NCBI GenBank assembly: GCA_013400975.1
Contig: WBMZ01012704.1
Coordinates: forward strand, 62,001 to 126,000
Length of the DNA stretch: 64,000 nt
Origin: Atrichornis clamosus
Lineage: Eukaryota; Chordata; Aves; Passeriformes; Menuridae
Direction of reading: 5' to 3'
The translations under genes and the position numbers were made by a program. The notes below the pieces were generated by a model. It worked only from the letters and a program-made list of their open reading frames with translations. It made no database searches and was not told the origin of the DNA. This document shows positions 1-13,586 of this stretch, piece by piece; the first letter of the stretch is position 1; every line of letters starts with the position of its first letter.

Positions 1-1720
1 AATCCCTCTGGACACCCTGATGTCCACACATTGCTCATTACAGTCACAGATATACAGCAGCCACTGCAAGGGACAATGGTTGTTCTCCCCGGCCCTGGCT
101 TCCTCTTCTTGCCCTGGCCCAGACTCAGTCATGTCCCTGTCCCAGTACTCAACCAGCAGAAGGGGAGTTTTCTGACAGTTTAGCTCCCTGAAGGGGTACA
201 AGGGCATGAGTGGGAAGTGGAGAGGAGAGTGGGAATGACTGTTTGCAGCTGGTAATCATCAGCTGGGGGTTGATGTGTGTTACAGCACAATCTTGTCACA
301 CCCGGGATAGGAACCATAGCATGCACTGGACCCAGGCTGGATGTCTATGTGCTGATGGCATAGGTGTGATTTCAAAATAAATATGGACCCAGCTAAACAT
401 GATCTGCTCTTAGGACGAGCCATTATTTTGAGGATTTTACTGCCTGAAGTCTCTAAGTTGTTTTTCCCAGGGCTGTGAAAAACCAGGATGCTTTTGCAGA
501 ACAGCATAACCAGGAGGGGAAGGGTCTGTGGGGTCTCTTTCCCCTAGAGCTGCTGGCAGGTGGGCCCAGGTCTGCACCCATACCAGGGCAGACAGAAAAA
601 TCCAGGTCCTTCAGCATCCCCATCCTACCACATGTATAGCATCCACCTTGCATCTCCTTCTACTACACATTCCCTCCTTATCTTGGGATGAGGTTCTGGG
701 AGGGTCATGGAAGCACAACCCCTCCTTTGCCCAGGGCCAGTCAAGGTGGCCAGTTTTGCTTTCCTTTTATAAAGCTCTCACCACCACCTGGACTCTCAGA
801 TGCTGTGATAATGAAAATAAGATGAAATAGCACTTGGTTCATTTGGTGAAACTAAAATTGATTTTTAATTTTTAATAGGTTGACTCACCACTCGTGGGCA
901 TTGCAGACAGTACTTAAAAACTACTTTGCACTGGAGTCAGAAAGTCAGAACTAATTAAAGAATATGTCCACAAAAGCACTGCTAATAGACTGAAGGGAAG
1001 ACCTTAATTAGAAATTTGGGAGGTAGTAACCCTCCTGTTAATAACGCTTAAATGACATTTGGGAGCCATGCAAAATAAGTAAACAGCTTCTCTCTGCATA
1101 ACTACAGTTGAAGACATGAGAGCAGGAGAACAGTGTAAATAGGGTCTGGATACTGCCACTCCAGAGCTGAAACAACCTCCTCCTCAAAGCAGTCTCCAGT
1201 CTTGCTCTCCACCTAGTAACAAACAGCACTGCAGCACTTAAAAAAGTCTGTAAAGTAAGGCAGCAAGGTGACTCCAAGGACTGCAAGGCATGAGCAATAG
1301 TATGCAGAAGCTGGAACACCTCAGCCTACACAATATGACTTACCTTCACTCTTAAAGCAAAGCTCCAGGCACATCTTCGGTTATCTGGCAGACACAGCCA
1401 GTCAGGGCTCGAGAGAAATGTAACTGAAGCAAGCTAAATATTTCAGGCATGTCGACAGCGATGCAGTGATTTGGTAATGACCCATGCTGAAAAAATAACC
1501 AGGCTAGGAAAATAAAATGCTTTACGAGATTTCATTTCTATTCAGCAGAAAAATAAAATAAGAATCTAATTATAATGTGCCCCTCGACACAAGCCTGAAA
1601 CTGTGTATGTTATCAAACCTGGACAATACTGTAAATTGAAAGAAATGCTCTCATAACCTGCTGCAACAGACCCCAGTGTAATCTGCTCTGGCAAACCTTC
1701 CCAAACTCCATTTATCCCCC
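1..1720. other. No gene recognised
   Basis: This stretch has short open frames of at most 100 codons on both strands and none resembles a known protein. Composition is moderately GC-rich in the first 800 bases and AT-rich after that. I see no tRNA, no CR1 tail and no paired LTR ends. Confidence 0.6.
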
Positions 1721-1721
1721 T

Positions 1722-1930
1722 ACTCCAGCCAGTCCCTGCAGCCGCAGCACTGGGGCTGGCACAGCTGGGAAGCCACAGGGATCCTCGGGTGACCTGCGAC
1801 CTGCTGCCACAGCACCCTCACCTCCATCGGCACCGCCTCCGTTGGCACCTGGAGCCGGGGCAGGGAGCGTGGGTGCTGCGTGCGCTGCAGGAGTTGTCTT
1901 TCGGCGAGTGCTGCCTCGGAGCTGAGACAT
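1722..1930. promoter_or_regulatory. Small GC-rich, CpG-rich patch
   Basis: By hand count the 180 bases 1741-1920 are about 69% G+C with 13 CpG dinucleotides, an observed/expected ratio near 0.6. The flanks are AT-rich and nearly free of CpG. In vertebrates, patches like this are often unmethylated promoters or first exons, although this one is at the small end. It could also be an old GC-rich repeat or a chance patch. No TATA box is convincing on either side. The minus strand carries an exon-like frame across it (separate entry). Confidence 0.4.
1822..1930 (-). other. Exon-like open frame in the CpG patch
   Basis: On the minus strand an ATG at 1930-1928 opens a frame starting MSQLRGSTRRKTTPAAH, rich in Ala, Pro and Gly. 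After 109 nt it reaches GGAG|GTGAGG, a very good match to a vertebrate splice donor, with the intron starting at 1821. The frame itself stays open to 1712. The ATG context is weak (T at -3 and at +4), and I do not recognise the peptide. It may be a first coding exon, a non-coding first exon, or a by-product of GC-rich sequence that lacks stop codons. Nothing downstream could be paired with it as a second exon. Confidence 0.15.
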
Positions 1931-4900
1931 TAAAAATAACCACTGACGGGTTCAGGCACGACAGCTCTTACACAAAAGAAGTTCCACGAATTTCACCATA
2001 CCTTTTGTGTTGTGGCTGTCAGGACAGAAATCTACCCAATTATCACATTGTTTGGGGGGAAAAAATCACACAGATTTAAAGTGTGATAAAATAATGCAAT
2101 GGAAGGGTTTTCACTACATTTTAGCACATTCCCAGAGGATCTAGAGTTGTCCCCCTTCTCTTCTAATCCATGAAAAAAGAGCGGGCTGAACTTTGAGGTG
2201 TTTCATGATCTCTGCGTGTTGTGAACTACATAAGCAAAAAATATCAAAATGTTGAGTTATCTGTTTGTTGATGCCTGGCAGTTTCATAGCACCCTTTCCT
2301 AGGCGCTCCTTGCAACAAGGCATAAATATACTGTACCAGAAATATTTAAAAATGGAAAATTTTATCAAGGTCGCAGTTCTCACATCTTTCTGATTTTCAT
2401 TAGCAAGCTGATTTTATTTTGATTTTGGGAAACTTTCAACTAGTCATTTAAAAAATACCAAATACAGGGAATTACACAGGAGAACACACTAACAACAGGT
2501 TTATCAAAAGTCTCAGCCAGGAGCATCCTTTAGTGCTCAGCATGTTCAGCAACTATTTTTTCTGCCCCCACAAAGCCACCACCAGCGTGGAGGGAAGAGG
2601 AGAGCCTAGTTACAGTCTGGAAGCTGCATCTGGACCTTTAGGGGTTTCAACCTCTTTCATTCCCAGTCCTTCTTTGCGGAGTCTTGTCTTGGGGACTGAC
2701 AGAGGAGACCAGGTTGTGTTCATGGCATTACTGTCACAAAACCCTTTGTTACACATTTGGGTCTCCCTATCTTTAAAAATAAAAACAAAGGTAACTCTTA
2801 CCACAAGCTTCTACTGCCCTTGAGCAGTGATCAAAAACCTGCAAGTCATGACATTAAAATAACTTCGTACCAGTTTCCACCTTCTTTTTCTAGGGGAGGG
2901 CCTCTTGTCATCCTACATTTTTCTACACCTTTTAAAGACTGGGAATCCTCACAATAGAGCAGCATCTACTGCATCCCTGTCCTTGAAGAGCGAATGGTCA
3001 AAATCTTGCCTAAATCATGGCCAGGAAAAGCCATTTTCATCTGCTGCCTGATACAACTATTTTCAACCTGTGTAATTGTAAAATAAAAGATTGTTAATTT
3101 CTGTTAAAAAAAGGTTGTTGTGCCGAAATATTCCACAGCAAAAATACGATAGACATCAGCAGGGAAGCTGGCATCTCACCACCAGGGAAAGCTGGGGATA
3201 ATCTGTGCGTGTGCCCTTGCTTCACTTCACAAAGGCCTTCAAGAGAAGAAATGAAAGGCAGTGTAGCAGGCTGGTATTAAGCAGCCTCAGCCATTCAGAT
3301 ACTTAGCTGAATTATCAACTTTGTCTGAAAAGAATTCAAAACCAGACCATTGATGGTAATTATCAACTGCACTTTGTGGGCTTTCAGTCTAATGAATACA
3401 CAAATGAAAAATCAATGGAGGAGGCTTCCAAAAATGAACATGGCAACAATCTTGATCTTAGAGTTGGCTCAAAGACAGCTCCTCCCAAACCAAATCTAAG
3501 GCTCTGTTCTTACTATACATTTCTGTTATTTCATTGCAGAGCTTTCCCTCTGAGGAACTCATTAGTTCTTTTATTCATAAAATAAATGCGAGCTTAATTT
3601 TCAAATTAAAAAAACATTAAAATAATTATATCTCAAAATCCCCAGTTAAAAAATGATAAGAGATCAAATCAGTCAAAGGCTGAAAATGATTCACCATCTT
3701 CTGAGGGTCAATTGAAAAATTTTCTCGGAATGAAACAGCCACATTGAATAAAACTTTAAATAAAGAGGATTAAGCTCTGCAAACCACCAAACTTGGCTGA
3801 ACCTGCAATTCAACATTATAAATTGCCAACGTCATCTCTTTTTAGCTGGAGAAATACAATATACATTTGTCTTTGTTACAAAGAGGTTCTGCAGCTCTGA
3901 GATGAACATACTATAGGACTAACAAAGGCGAACCACGTCCAAAGGCTGGAGGAAGGCACAAATCTCATCCCTCTGAGGTCATTTTACAGGCTCTATTACC
4001 TCTGTATGGCACAGTCAGGCAGACTTCTGCTACATACCTGGAATTGATTCTGAATTATGTCTTTGTTTGGAAAAAGATCTTGGCAAGGAAAAATTCTGAT
4101 TCAGTCAGACTTAATCATCTGCTAATTCTGAGGAATACTCACTGCTTGAGAGAAAACTTGAGAAAATTTGTGCAACTGCCAGTCAGAAAACCACACAGGA
4201 CATGCTTCTGAGACGTGACGTGACTTAAATTTCCTTCTTCCGTTTATCTTTTACCCCAGGTCAGAACCACAGTCTATCGGCATCCTCCTCCTATTTCCAC
4301 CACACTGCTGAATGCAACATTCCATCACATCATGCTAGTGTGTGCAAGCCCAACACCTTGCTCAGTCGAAAAGAAAGCATTTAAAAAACATTTTGGGGGC
4401 TGAATATAATATTTAATTTTATTCAAGAAGTCCTTTATATTTGTCCAGAATTCAGAAATAGTTTGATTTGGGGTGGATCCAAAATGAAATTTTGCATTTG
4501 GTGTAATCACAATATTGTAAAAGCAGTGATTCCCATAGCTTCTTCTCCCTGATAGAAATTGAAGATGATCTCACATGGCATATTTTGTGCTGCTGCTGCC
4601 TTCATTGATTAAATTTTTCTGCAATCAAGTAGTTGCATCCATATGCAAGTAAGAGAAAAACTTGGCATGATCTTTTAAGGAACTTTGGGTCAAGTCATAA
4701 TTTGGCTGCCAATAGCTCAGAGGCAAATACATCTGCTATTATCCATTCAGCAGCAGTTTTTCTGTATCAGTTTTTCAGCCATAGGAAAAGAAAATTGGTA
4801 ATTAGGAGGCCCTTGGGACAGAGAGAAGTGCTTGGGTGCAGTCTCAGACAGGCATTCTTTAAAATATTTGCTGTTTATTCCCAGTACGTGATTCCTGCTT

Positions 4901-7900
4901 TTACCTCACTCAAAAGTGAGTGAAGAGCAGAAGCAGCAAAGTTCTCACAGCTTCCCCACAGGGGCAGAGCAGCTCAGTTTGGACAATTACAATTTCTTCC
5001 TCATCATTTTAATCCTGTCTCAAACTCCTACTTCTAATTTTTTATAATGCTATCACCACAGAAATATCTTTCATGGTTGGTTATTCACTGTAGCAAACTG
5101 AGGGCTTCTTATGCATTTGCTGGTGTTCTGTCTCTTCTGGTGCTTGCTCAGTTTGTTTCTCAAACTGTGGCTTGATCAGGACTGAGGCACGCTGAGAAAG
5201 CCAAGCTCACTTTTTCCCTGGCTGATGGCCACAAGAGCTTGGGGATGCTTCACCCAAACAGGGCATGATGTCCAGATGACTGTGGTAAGACCACAGGGAC
5301 TGGTTTTCTGCTACTCTTCCTGTCAGGGATGCTAATTGGTACTACTAACTTTCATCTTTGAGGGTTGGAGCATTTTTTCAAAAGGTCATTAAAAACTGGA
5401 AAATCCAAGTGCATTGGAAAGCAAAGGCAAAGGCAAGCAAGGGCAAACGGAAGCAAAGTTTCTACAGTGTCTATTTTATTTCAGCTTCACTGCTCTGAGC
5501 AGTTTGGATCTTTGAAGACGGAGGCCTGCTGAAAGAGATGCAGCCTCTCCATGTGGGAAGTAGATTGTCAGATGCTTGCATTACTCCTGGCCCTCACCTG
5601 GAGCAGGTAGCTCAGACCAGCCAAATGAGAAGCACATGAAAGCTGGTGAGCCCACTTCGGTGCCTCCCCAGCTGGGAGAGCTTCTCTATTCCCGGTTCTG
5701 TGAAGTAGAGCAGTTAAGTATAGCTTATCCAGATAAAAGGACTTTTCTTCTGGGAACATGAATTAACAAGCAAGTTATAACTGGTGCCTGATTTTAAGCC
5801 TATGCCTCTAGCATATCATTAGCTGGGTTTCTCCTTATTTTAGGTTTTTAAAGCCATGAAATCCACCACCCTGGTGAGATCTACATGCCAATCCCAGCTG
5901 GAAAGTGTTATGCCCCCACAGCACCCACCTGTGCCCCAACATTCAAGATCCGTTTCAAGCAAAACGTAGAAACAAAACCCACAGAAATACAACCCTCTTC
6001 TGTGGGGAAAGACGGGCGGGGAGATACTACAAAAATATAAAAGTTTTGCATTATAATAAACCCTTGCTCTTGGAGACACATACAAAAGAAGTTACACAGT
6101 TTCTTTTTCTGAGAAGAAAAGTTGCAGCAGTTAAATCTTGCTAGACTTGAGAAGTTCCAAAGCAGTTGAAGGATGAGATGACTGTTCCTCAAAGAGCCGT
6201 GTTTGGGCACGATAAGGTAGGAAGGTGCAACTAGTGCCAGTCTTTGGTCAGCTGCCACCGAGCCCATTGACCCCTCTGTGGTGGTACTTGCACCAGAGCC
6301 AGAGCAGCCTGGCTCTTCACTGTGGACAATTCTGGTGAAGGAAACCTGTTTTTCTCTGTAACCAGCTGCATGTAAAGTGTAGTAAAAAGTCTTATGAAAA
6401 GAAACTGTAGTTAAGATCATTTCAGACCTAATATTTCACCAGCGGTTGTACAGCACACTTTGAAAATGAGCTTTGCTTCTGTCACAAAGATACACAGAGC
6501 AGCTCAAGAGGGGCAGAACTCTGCTGTATGAGCCTTTGTCTACATCCCATATATCACTACCAACAATGCACAATTAAAAAAACAAAGGGAACAAATCTCT
6601 GAACAAAATTAAAACACCAGTTAAAGGAATATGATCCTTACAGGGTCAACACAGGGCAATTTGTTCTAGTAAGTGTCTGGTCACCTGAGCAAGATGAGGT
6701 CATTGCCCTCTCTGGCAGTTTAGGAGGAGCCAAAACAACTAACTTTGGGTAGCAGACAACTAAGTCTAGAGGTAAGATGGCTGTGCAAAGCGAGTGACAC
6801 GGCAAAGTCCGTTGCAAAGCTAGGAGCTGATCCTAGGTGTTCCCAGACCACCTTTAGTGCCTTTATTGTGGAATCAATATGGATGAATGAGGTATTAGAT
6901 TAGCTTTATCTGAAATAATATTTGAGTACCATAAAGCAGAATGGTGCACAGGTTATTGCAGCAGCACTAGTATGCAATGACTTTGAATTGATCTATTCAA
7001 CTGTATAAAAATTTCACTTGAAAGAATTTACTCCTTGGCAGATTGTTTTTTGACAAAATGTAGCTGTGGCCTCAGTGTTTATGGTTGCTATCTACATCTC
7101 CAAAAATAAGCTGATAAATGAACTGCTCGCCACAAATTCTGTGTGGCTGAATGATGGACTGGGGAGGTGATGCTGCATACCAAGGTGGGCAGTGCTGAGC
7201 ATCCCGATCAGTCCCAGCCAAGGGGAGCGGCAGCAAGAGCTGCAGCCATCTGCCACACAGTTGGTTGACCTGCCTGGGATGAATCCGTTCTCCAGAGGAC
7301 ATACAAGGAAAAGGTGTCAGTGTACTCCAGCCTACCACTGCTAATTAACTGGCATCATTGCTGATATTAATTGATACTCTTGCTGCTGCAGGAGAGAAGC
7401 CAGAAACCAAGCAGGGATGTCTGTCTCCTCTTTCTGAAAATGAGATTCTTGCAGCATGGACTGAGATGTGTTAGCCAAAAGGTGAGAAGAAGCTGTGCCC
7501 AGCCCAGATTACACCTGTTATATGGCAGCATGGAGGACACCGGTCCCGTGAGGGATGTCGGTCTCATGGAGGATGCCAGCCCCACAGGATGCTTGGAAAA
7601 GCCTTGCCCTCTGGCTACCAAAGCAAGGTAACCATGCCACAGTGCCACAGCAGATGTGAAACTGATGCATGGAAGAGTCAGAAAGTTGGTACCTCTTGCT
7701 GATATTACGAGTCCATCATGGACAAGCCAACTGTTGTTATTTCAAAGCCATGTAAATGAAAAATTTTTATCTGTCTGACTTTACACCCGTTGTTAAACAC
7801 CATTGCTGTAGCTGTCTGTCCATCCAAGTACCCCATTTTGTAGAAAACAGAGGTTGGCTTTGGGACGTGTAGTCTCTGGCACAACATGTACAATTTTTCA

Positions 7901-8050
7901 AGGTCATCCGAGTAAAAAGAATAATTGACTTATCACTTATTAACTCCACTAGTGATGATGATACTAAGGAAGCCTGGGAGAGAAAACAAGACACTGCTCC
8001 TCTTGGGACACTGTGATGGCTGATGCTACACTCCCCAAAACAATCAAGCT
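1931..8050. other. No gene recognised
   Basis: Mostly AT-rich sequence. The longest frame is 170 codons on the minus strand (5908-6420). It has no family motif and no splice-bounded structure I can defend, so I treat it as chance. A short purine-rich run with an AAGGC-like period lies near 5418-5457. No mobile element ends were found. Confidence 0.55.
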
Positions 8051-8090
8051 TGTGAGAAAATATTAGAGAATGTGAGAAAATATTAGAGAA
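8051..8090. repeat. Exact 20-bp tandem duplication
   Basis: Two adjacent identical 20-bp copies occupy 8051-8070 and 8071-8090, each beginning TGTGAGAAAA and ending TTAGAGAA. Because the copies are identical the duplication is either recent or an assembly slip. There is no gene on either side. Confidence 0.95.
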
Positions 8091-10110
8091 TCATGACATT
8101 GACCAATGTTGTTCTGCAGATGTGGCCAGGCCAGCTGTGAGCACGTCCACTGTGGATGCTCCCTTCTCTTCCCCGGCTTAGGTAAGCTGGGTTGGGGCAA
8201 CCAGTTAGAGCCAGGCAGCAGCAGACTCTCCTGAGGTCCCTGAAGATGTGCTTGTGCCACCCTTTTGCTGACAGAGGCAGGAGGGGCAGGTGGTAATTTC
8301 CCTTGGAGAAGTCATGGCATTTATCTGGAGTCAGCATGGCTAAAAGCAAGTCACACAGAGCACACAGGATAGGAGAACAAGAAACAGAACTTGGTGAGAT
8401 GAGTCTTGCCCATTGTGCTGCCCTCCCAGCGCCTGCTTCCCTGCAGCCATCCTTTCACCACAGCCTCTTCCTGTTCCCTGGCTCCCGCAGAAGTCCAGCC
8501 TACATTCGCCACATGTCATGGAAAAATGAGTCAGTCATTAAGGCTTTTAACAATGACGCAAGCACAACTGACACACGTGTGTCTAGTGCGTGGGATAGGC
8601 GAGCAGCAGAAAAACGTTTCACGAGTGAGTGATGTGCCAAATTTGTTTTTACTTGCTGCAAAGAAAAATTTTGTCCATTATCAGTGAGCAATAGGTAATT
8701 TTTAAATTGGAGGGTTTCTTGTTAGCTGCAATTTTATCCTAAGCCACAAATGAACCAGTCTATGTTCTTACAGGCAAGAAAAAGAGATTTTTGATTTTTT
8801 TATAAAGACTAAGAAAAATGATACATGTTTAGCTATTCTGTTTCATGGGTTTGATTTTTCTGTCTTTCCTGAAAAATGAACGTTTGATAGGAAACTTTTT
8901 ATTGCTTCCCTCATATTTGGAGGGGATGAATTTGCCTCTTATGTAATTATTCCAATGAGCCAAGGTTAGTGGCTACTAGTCTTACAATTATAGAATTAAG
9001 ATAGATGATCTGAAGTGTGATTTGGATGAGGAAAGATAGACCTGCTCAGCTTTCAACTAAGTCTAGGTGCTGAATTTTGCATGCCATTGGGTTTGCCTGT
9101 ATTTTGTTTACTTGTTTTCAAGAAGTTTACAGTGCCTCTGTATCCTCCATTCTCAGCAAAAATATGGGTGATTTTTGGTATATGAGCAATTCATGCATTA
9201 TTATGCTTCAAGGTATGAATAATTCTCATAAATGATAGCCAGACTATGTCAGCCTAAGAAAGACATCTTCTTCCACTCAGTTTGGACTTGCCCAGTTAAG
9301 TGCAGGACCCTCAGGCGGGGTTTGCAGAACTACCTGCTGCTGCCACCTATTAGTGTCATCTCCCACCAGAAAAAAATTGCTCATTTTAGCAGATAGAGAC
9401 TCAGTAACAATATTAATGGGCTGAAAAGTGTGAGAACCAGAGGGAATTTTTTCATGCCAAGTGTCCTTCCCTTTGTCCCTGGCTGTGGTTGTGGCTAGCT
9501 CAGTGACACATTGAAGGATCTCAACTGAGATCCTCAGGCACTGAAAAACCCCACTGTAGAGCTGCTCTCGCCCCATGCTGAGAAAGGAAGAGCTGAGGGG
9601 CATCCAGGACATCACCGGTTGCCCTGGCCAGAGCCCTACCTAGAAGCTTCTCTCCTTGCCCCCCTCTTATTGCCCATTTTCATAGAAGAAGGTGGCACCC
9701 TGAGCTGTTCATGCGCTACCTCAGACCCGAGGGAGTCTTTGGGAAACGTAAAGCACATAATTCCCTGTAGTAGCTCTCTGCCACCCAGGAAGGGATGACT
9801 TCTGGAGTGCATCCTGTTTGCTTACAGAGAGCAGAGAATTTGTAGCAGGAATGGCTCAGGGTGTACAATGGGTCTGGCAGACTGAAAGCAAAACCTCTCT
9901 GCAGTAAACATTTGGCTTCTCTTCTGCCCAGAAGCCCATATACCAGTGCACAAACTGGGCTCTGCAAATATCCCCAGCATATTTACCAGAAGCAGTCTAC
10001 GGCTGTTTGCATTACATCTAACGAAGACAGGCATTTTTTGGTCATGTTTCTTTGTTTTGTATTACAGGAAAGCACATTAAGAGTTAAGATATAATAATAC
10101 ATTCCAGAGC
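8091..10110. other. No gene recognised
   Basis: Open frames reach 112 codons at most and overlap each other on both strands, as expected for random sequence. No repeat family is recognisable. Confidence 0.55.
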
Positions 10111-10137
10111 CTTTTTTTTTCTTTTTTTTTTTTTTTT
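10111..10137. repeat. Poly(T) tract
   Basis: A run of 25 T in 27 bases, broken by two C (10111 and 10121). It could be the poly(A) tail of an old minus-strand retrocopy, but the sequence to its right (10138 onward) shows no recognisable cDNA. A simple mononucleotide repeat is the safer call. Confidence 0.9.
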
Positions 10138-12889
10138 GCAAAGTCTAATTTAGATTTATCACATCAAGCTGGGAACATTTTATGGGACCTCGAACTTAAA
10201 ACATTGGCAACACATCACTGCCTATCCTTTGCAAAAAAACATGGAAATATCAAGCTGGAACAGCCTGAGATGGACAACCAGCTGTCTGCTATTTGAATAC
10301 CATGAAAACTCAAATACAGCTGCAGGTTCTGGTCAAATACGGCAGTCCTGGAATGTGCTCCTTTACAATGGGGCATGAATAGTGTCAAAATTAATGCTAT
10401 TCTCTTAGCAGTACGGATTAAAAGCTGTTTGACAGTTCCCTAAAGGCATGAGTAAATGGTGAATTATTCAGGAGTGGATTGGTTTCTAAGGAGGTCCCAC
10501 AAAGATCAATTACCGACTCTTTTTTTTCTGCTGAACATTTTAATCAGTGATTTAGGGGAGAGAAGCAAAAAAGCAAATCACAACTGAGAAACTTCAAGGT
10601 GGCAAAAAAACCATGTACTAATTTGAACTGAAGAAACCCATGAGCATTTTAACACAGCCAAATATGGAACTGGTAACCTGTAACTGCAGAACATAAGTTG
10701 CATTTACAGAACTTTATCTTGCAGGTGTATTGAGATATCCTGGAAAAGACCTGAGCATCATAAAATATGCCCACTGCTGTTCAATCGCCCACGCTGTGCC
10801 AAGGCTGTGAACAAGCCTTGGTCAGAGGCTGTAGAGTGAGGACAGGCTCCAGGAGGAGGAGCAGAAGGAGGAGAAGGATGCATCCATCACCCCTGCATCA
10901 AATATGACCATTGCCACAGTGGACTATCCATTACCCACACCGTGGTCAAGCAGGACATTGAGAATATGAGAAGTTTTCAGAAAAAAAAGCCAAAAGACAA
11001 GGAATGTGGGAGAAAATGCATGCTAAATAATTAAATAATCCAGGAACTCCATCAGTTTTGTTTAAGCAGAAGGAAGAAATAGGATCACAGTCTACAATTA
11101 CTAATGTAAGGAACAGAAGTTTGAAGGTTCTTTATTCTGCACAGAAAAGTGTAACAGCAGACAGTGGCCTGGTGTTGAAAACAGAAATCTTCAGATGAGA
11201 AACACAGCACAAATCATTAAGCATGAGGGTTCTTTGAGTTTGCTTAGCTTGTTGGTTTCTACAGTCCTGGAAATTTTAAAATGAATTGAATATTTTCTAG
11301 AACAGATGCTCTTGCTCCAATTAATTTGAAGAAAGCTTATCACCTGCCATATGCAGACAGTTAGAGAGATGGTCACTAGCAGTTCCCCCTGGACTTCTAA
11401 TTTATGAGAATAAAACCCACATTATTACACATGCTCGATACATTTTTGATGCAGTACAGAGCTCTGCCACCTCTATGTGAGAGCTGACATAATCGTGCCC
11501 TGGTGCAAGAAGGGCTGGCTTGTTTTTTTTCTTAAACTGCAACACCTAAATTCTGCTTACAGCCTATTTTGGGCAACAGTTACATGACAGCAGCATCCTT
11601 TGTGAGGGGACACAGGCCTCTTGTCCTCCCACTCCAGCTGTCTGGGAGCTAGATCAGGGCAGGTTGGCTGTGGCTGCCTGTGTCTGCTTGCCAGGGACCA
11701 GGGAGACATCCCACGCTTCATGTGATGCTACCAGGATTTGCGAATAATAAAGGCTCACTTTGTAGTGAACTGCCTCGATGTTCTCCCAAATGCAGGAATT
11801 AATTCTAGCACCATCCATGCAGCTTTTAGCAAAGAGAACAAAAGCTCTTGGAAAAGCTCCTGAGCTAATTCAGTGCAAAAAAACAACACATAAAGGTACA
11901 GGAAAGGATGAGAAGGACAGGAAGGTATCAGAAGATTTTTGTGGTTAAATCAGTTGGTAACGTTGACATCCTGGAAGCACAGCGTTGTTGGGGGATATGT
12001 TGTGCTCCCTTTCTTTTTAAGAGTCCTGAGTCCTTGATCAGAAGGAAATAACATCTTGGGATGAGAATATGGGAAGCATGAAATGCGTTTTATTCATACT
12101 GAGACTCCCGAACCACTCCAGTGCTAGCAAACTGAAAAAAAAAAAAGAGGAAGCTGATAGATGTGTAAGGTACGCTGTGAATGACACACTGCTACTAAAA
12201 CTAATTCCCTCTCTGAACAACAGCAGATCTCACAAAAGCCTCTCTCCTTTGAACAGGAAAGCCTGAATGAACTAAGAAATTGTACCTCTCATATAACATT
12301 TTTGTGTGAGTGAATCATAGTTCTGGTACAGAAAGTTAAAAAAAAGTCTTTTTAAAAAAATTAGCGTGTAAAGCTTACAAAAAGTTATTTTTATTGACCA
12401 GCACTATTCCCTCCAGTTTTGATCTCATTTTATTTCTGTCTCAAGCCAAAAGGTGCAATTTGAGGGCTTCTTTAAAATGTATGCCCCAAGTGTGTTGACA
12501 TTTGCATAACAGTAGCTTTCAGGGAGGCTCTTGTTTTCCACAAACTGCACGGTTTCCTTACACGGTATGAAAATCTTGATTGGATTTATGTTCCCAGTAA
12601 AAATTCCGTCCCTTAGGCAGCCAGCCCTGCAGACACCTCAGCAAATCTTCAGTTTCATTAACAGCCCCGTTGCAGTTAACACAGCAACCAAAGGGTGTTC
12701 CATGCTCTGGTGTGATTATCCATTCATAGCTGACAGGCACAATGGATGGGGGATAGAGCGAGGGGGATGCCCTGTCACTGCTCCGCTATGAACCCGGTCC
12801 CTGTTTGAACAATGTAGAGGGGAACTCAATGCAGAGAGTGACCTGCTCCATGATTTAACCCTGCAAATGGTCCCGCACTGCTCAAAATG
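10138..12889. other. No gene recognised
   Basis: AT-rich. A purine-rich stretch near 10845-10880 (AGGAGG-like) reads as a Glu-rich peptide in one frame, but that frame has no support. An A-rich run lies at 12134-12145. An AATAAA occurs near 11745 in a moderately GC-rich segment, but I could not define LTR ends around it. Confidence 0.5.
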
Positions 12890-13110
12890 ATCTCTAATGT
12901 CATATTTTACTTGCACAGCATTGAAAACTGGGTATATTAATTGTGGACAAAATGAGTTGTTCCCAAGCATTGATAGTCTTCACCAGTTAATTTTGAGAGT
13001 AAATGATAACTAATAGATAATTCTAATCTATTACTGAGAAATTCTTCTGCATTTCATTTTGATTAAATTATAGTACTTTCAGAAATAACTAATATATCAG
13101 TTATTAATAT
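12890..13110. promoter_or_regulatory. AT-rich block with two short hairpins and many TAAT sites
   Basis: The block holds repeated TAAT/ATTA cores and two perfect short inverted repeats. Arms TAATAGAT/ATCTATTA lie at 13011-13018 and 13026-13033. Arms AATAACT/AGTTATT lie at 13084-13090 and 13099-13105. This texture is common in vertebrate conserved non-coding elements bound by homeodomain proteins, but it also arises in plain AT-rich DNA. The regulatory reading is an inference; only the motifs are seen. Confidence 0.2.
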
Positions 13111-13586
13111 ATCCAACTAAGAAAAATCACTAAGTCATCATGACACTCTTATCATGGGTCCAAAATAAAGACTTCACTGAAATCTAGACATAAATTATTT
13201 ATCTACATAGGGAAAACTACCAATGAAGCTACAGCATGGTTCATTGCTTCTGTTAACTGAGGAGTTTAAGGCAGATAATTTATTTCACAATTGACATATT
13301 AGGTTATTCATGCTAAGCCATTGCTCTCTATTATACCATTTTTGGTTCATAGACATTGGTAGAAGAAATGTTTAGTCTCCTGAAACTAACAGCAAAACTC
13401 TCACTGAAATACCTGCAAATGAGGTACTGAATTTCCAAAACCATTTGCATTTTGGAATTGGAAAATCATTGCTTGCATCAAACCCTCTCCCAGTGCAGAT
13501 AAACAAACAGCTGCACTGCAGGGTCACTTCTTCATTTTTTCCATGAACAAGACAACTTGTTTTTGTCTCCCCAGCAGCTTGTGGCA

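Noticed and set aside
5908..6420. 170-codon minus frame
   Set aside because: No domain or splice logic; frames of this length are expected by chance on two strands of 64 kb.
10840..10980. Glu-rich reading of a GGAGGA run, considered as a retrocopy
   Set aside because: No recognisable parent protein, and low-complexity purines explain it.
11570..11800. Moderately GC-rich segment with AATAAA, considered as an LTR
   Set aside because: No paired TG...CA ends with a target duplication could be found.
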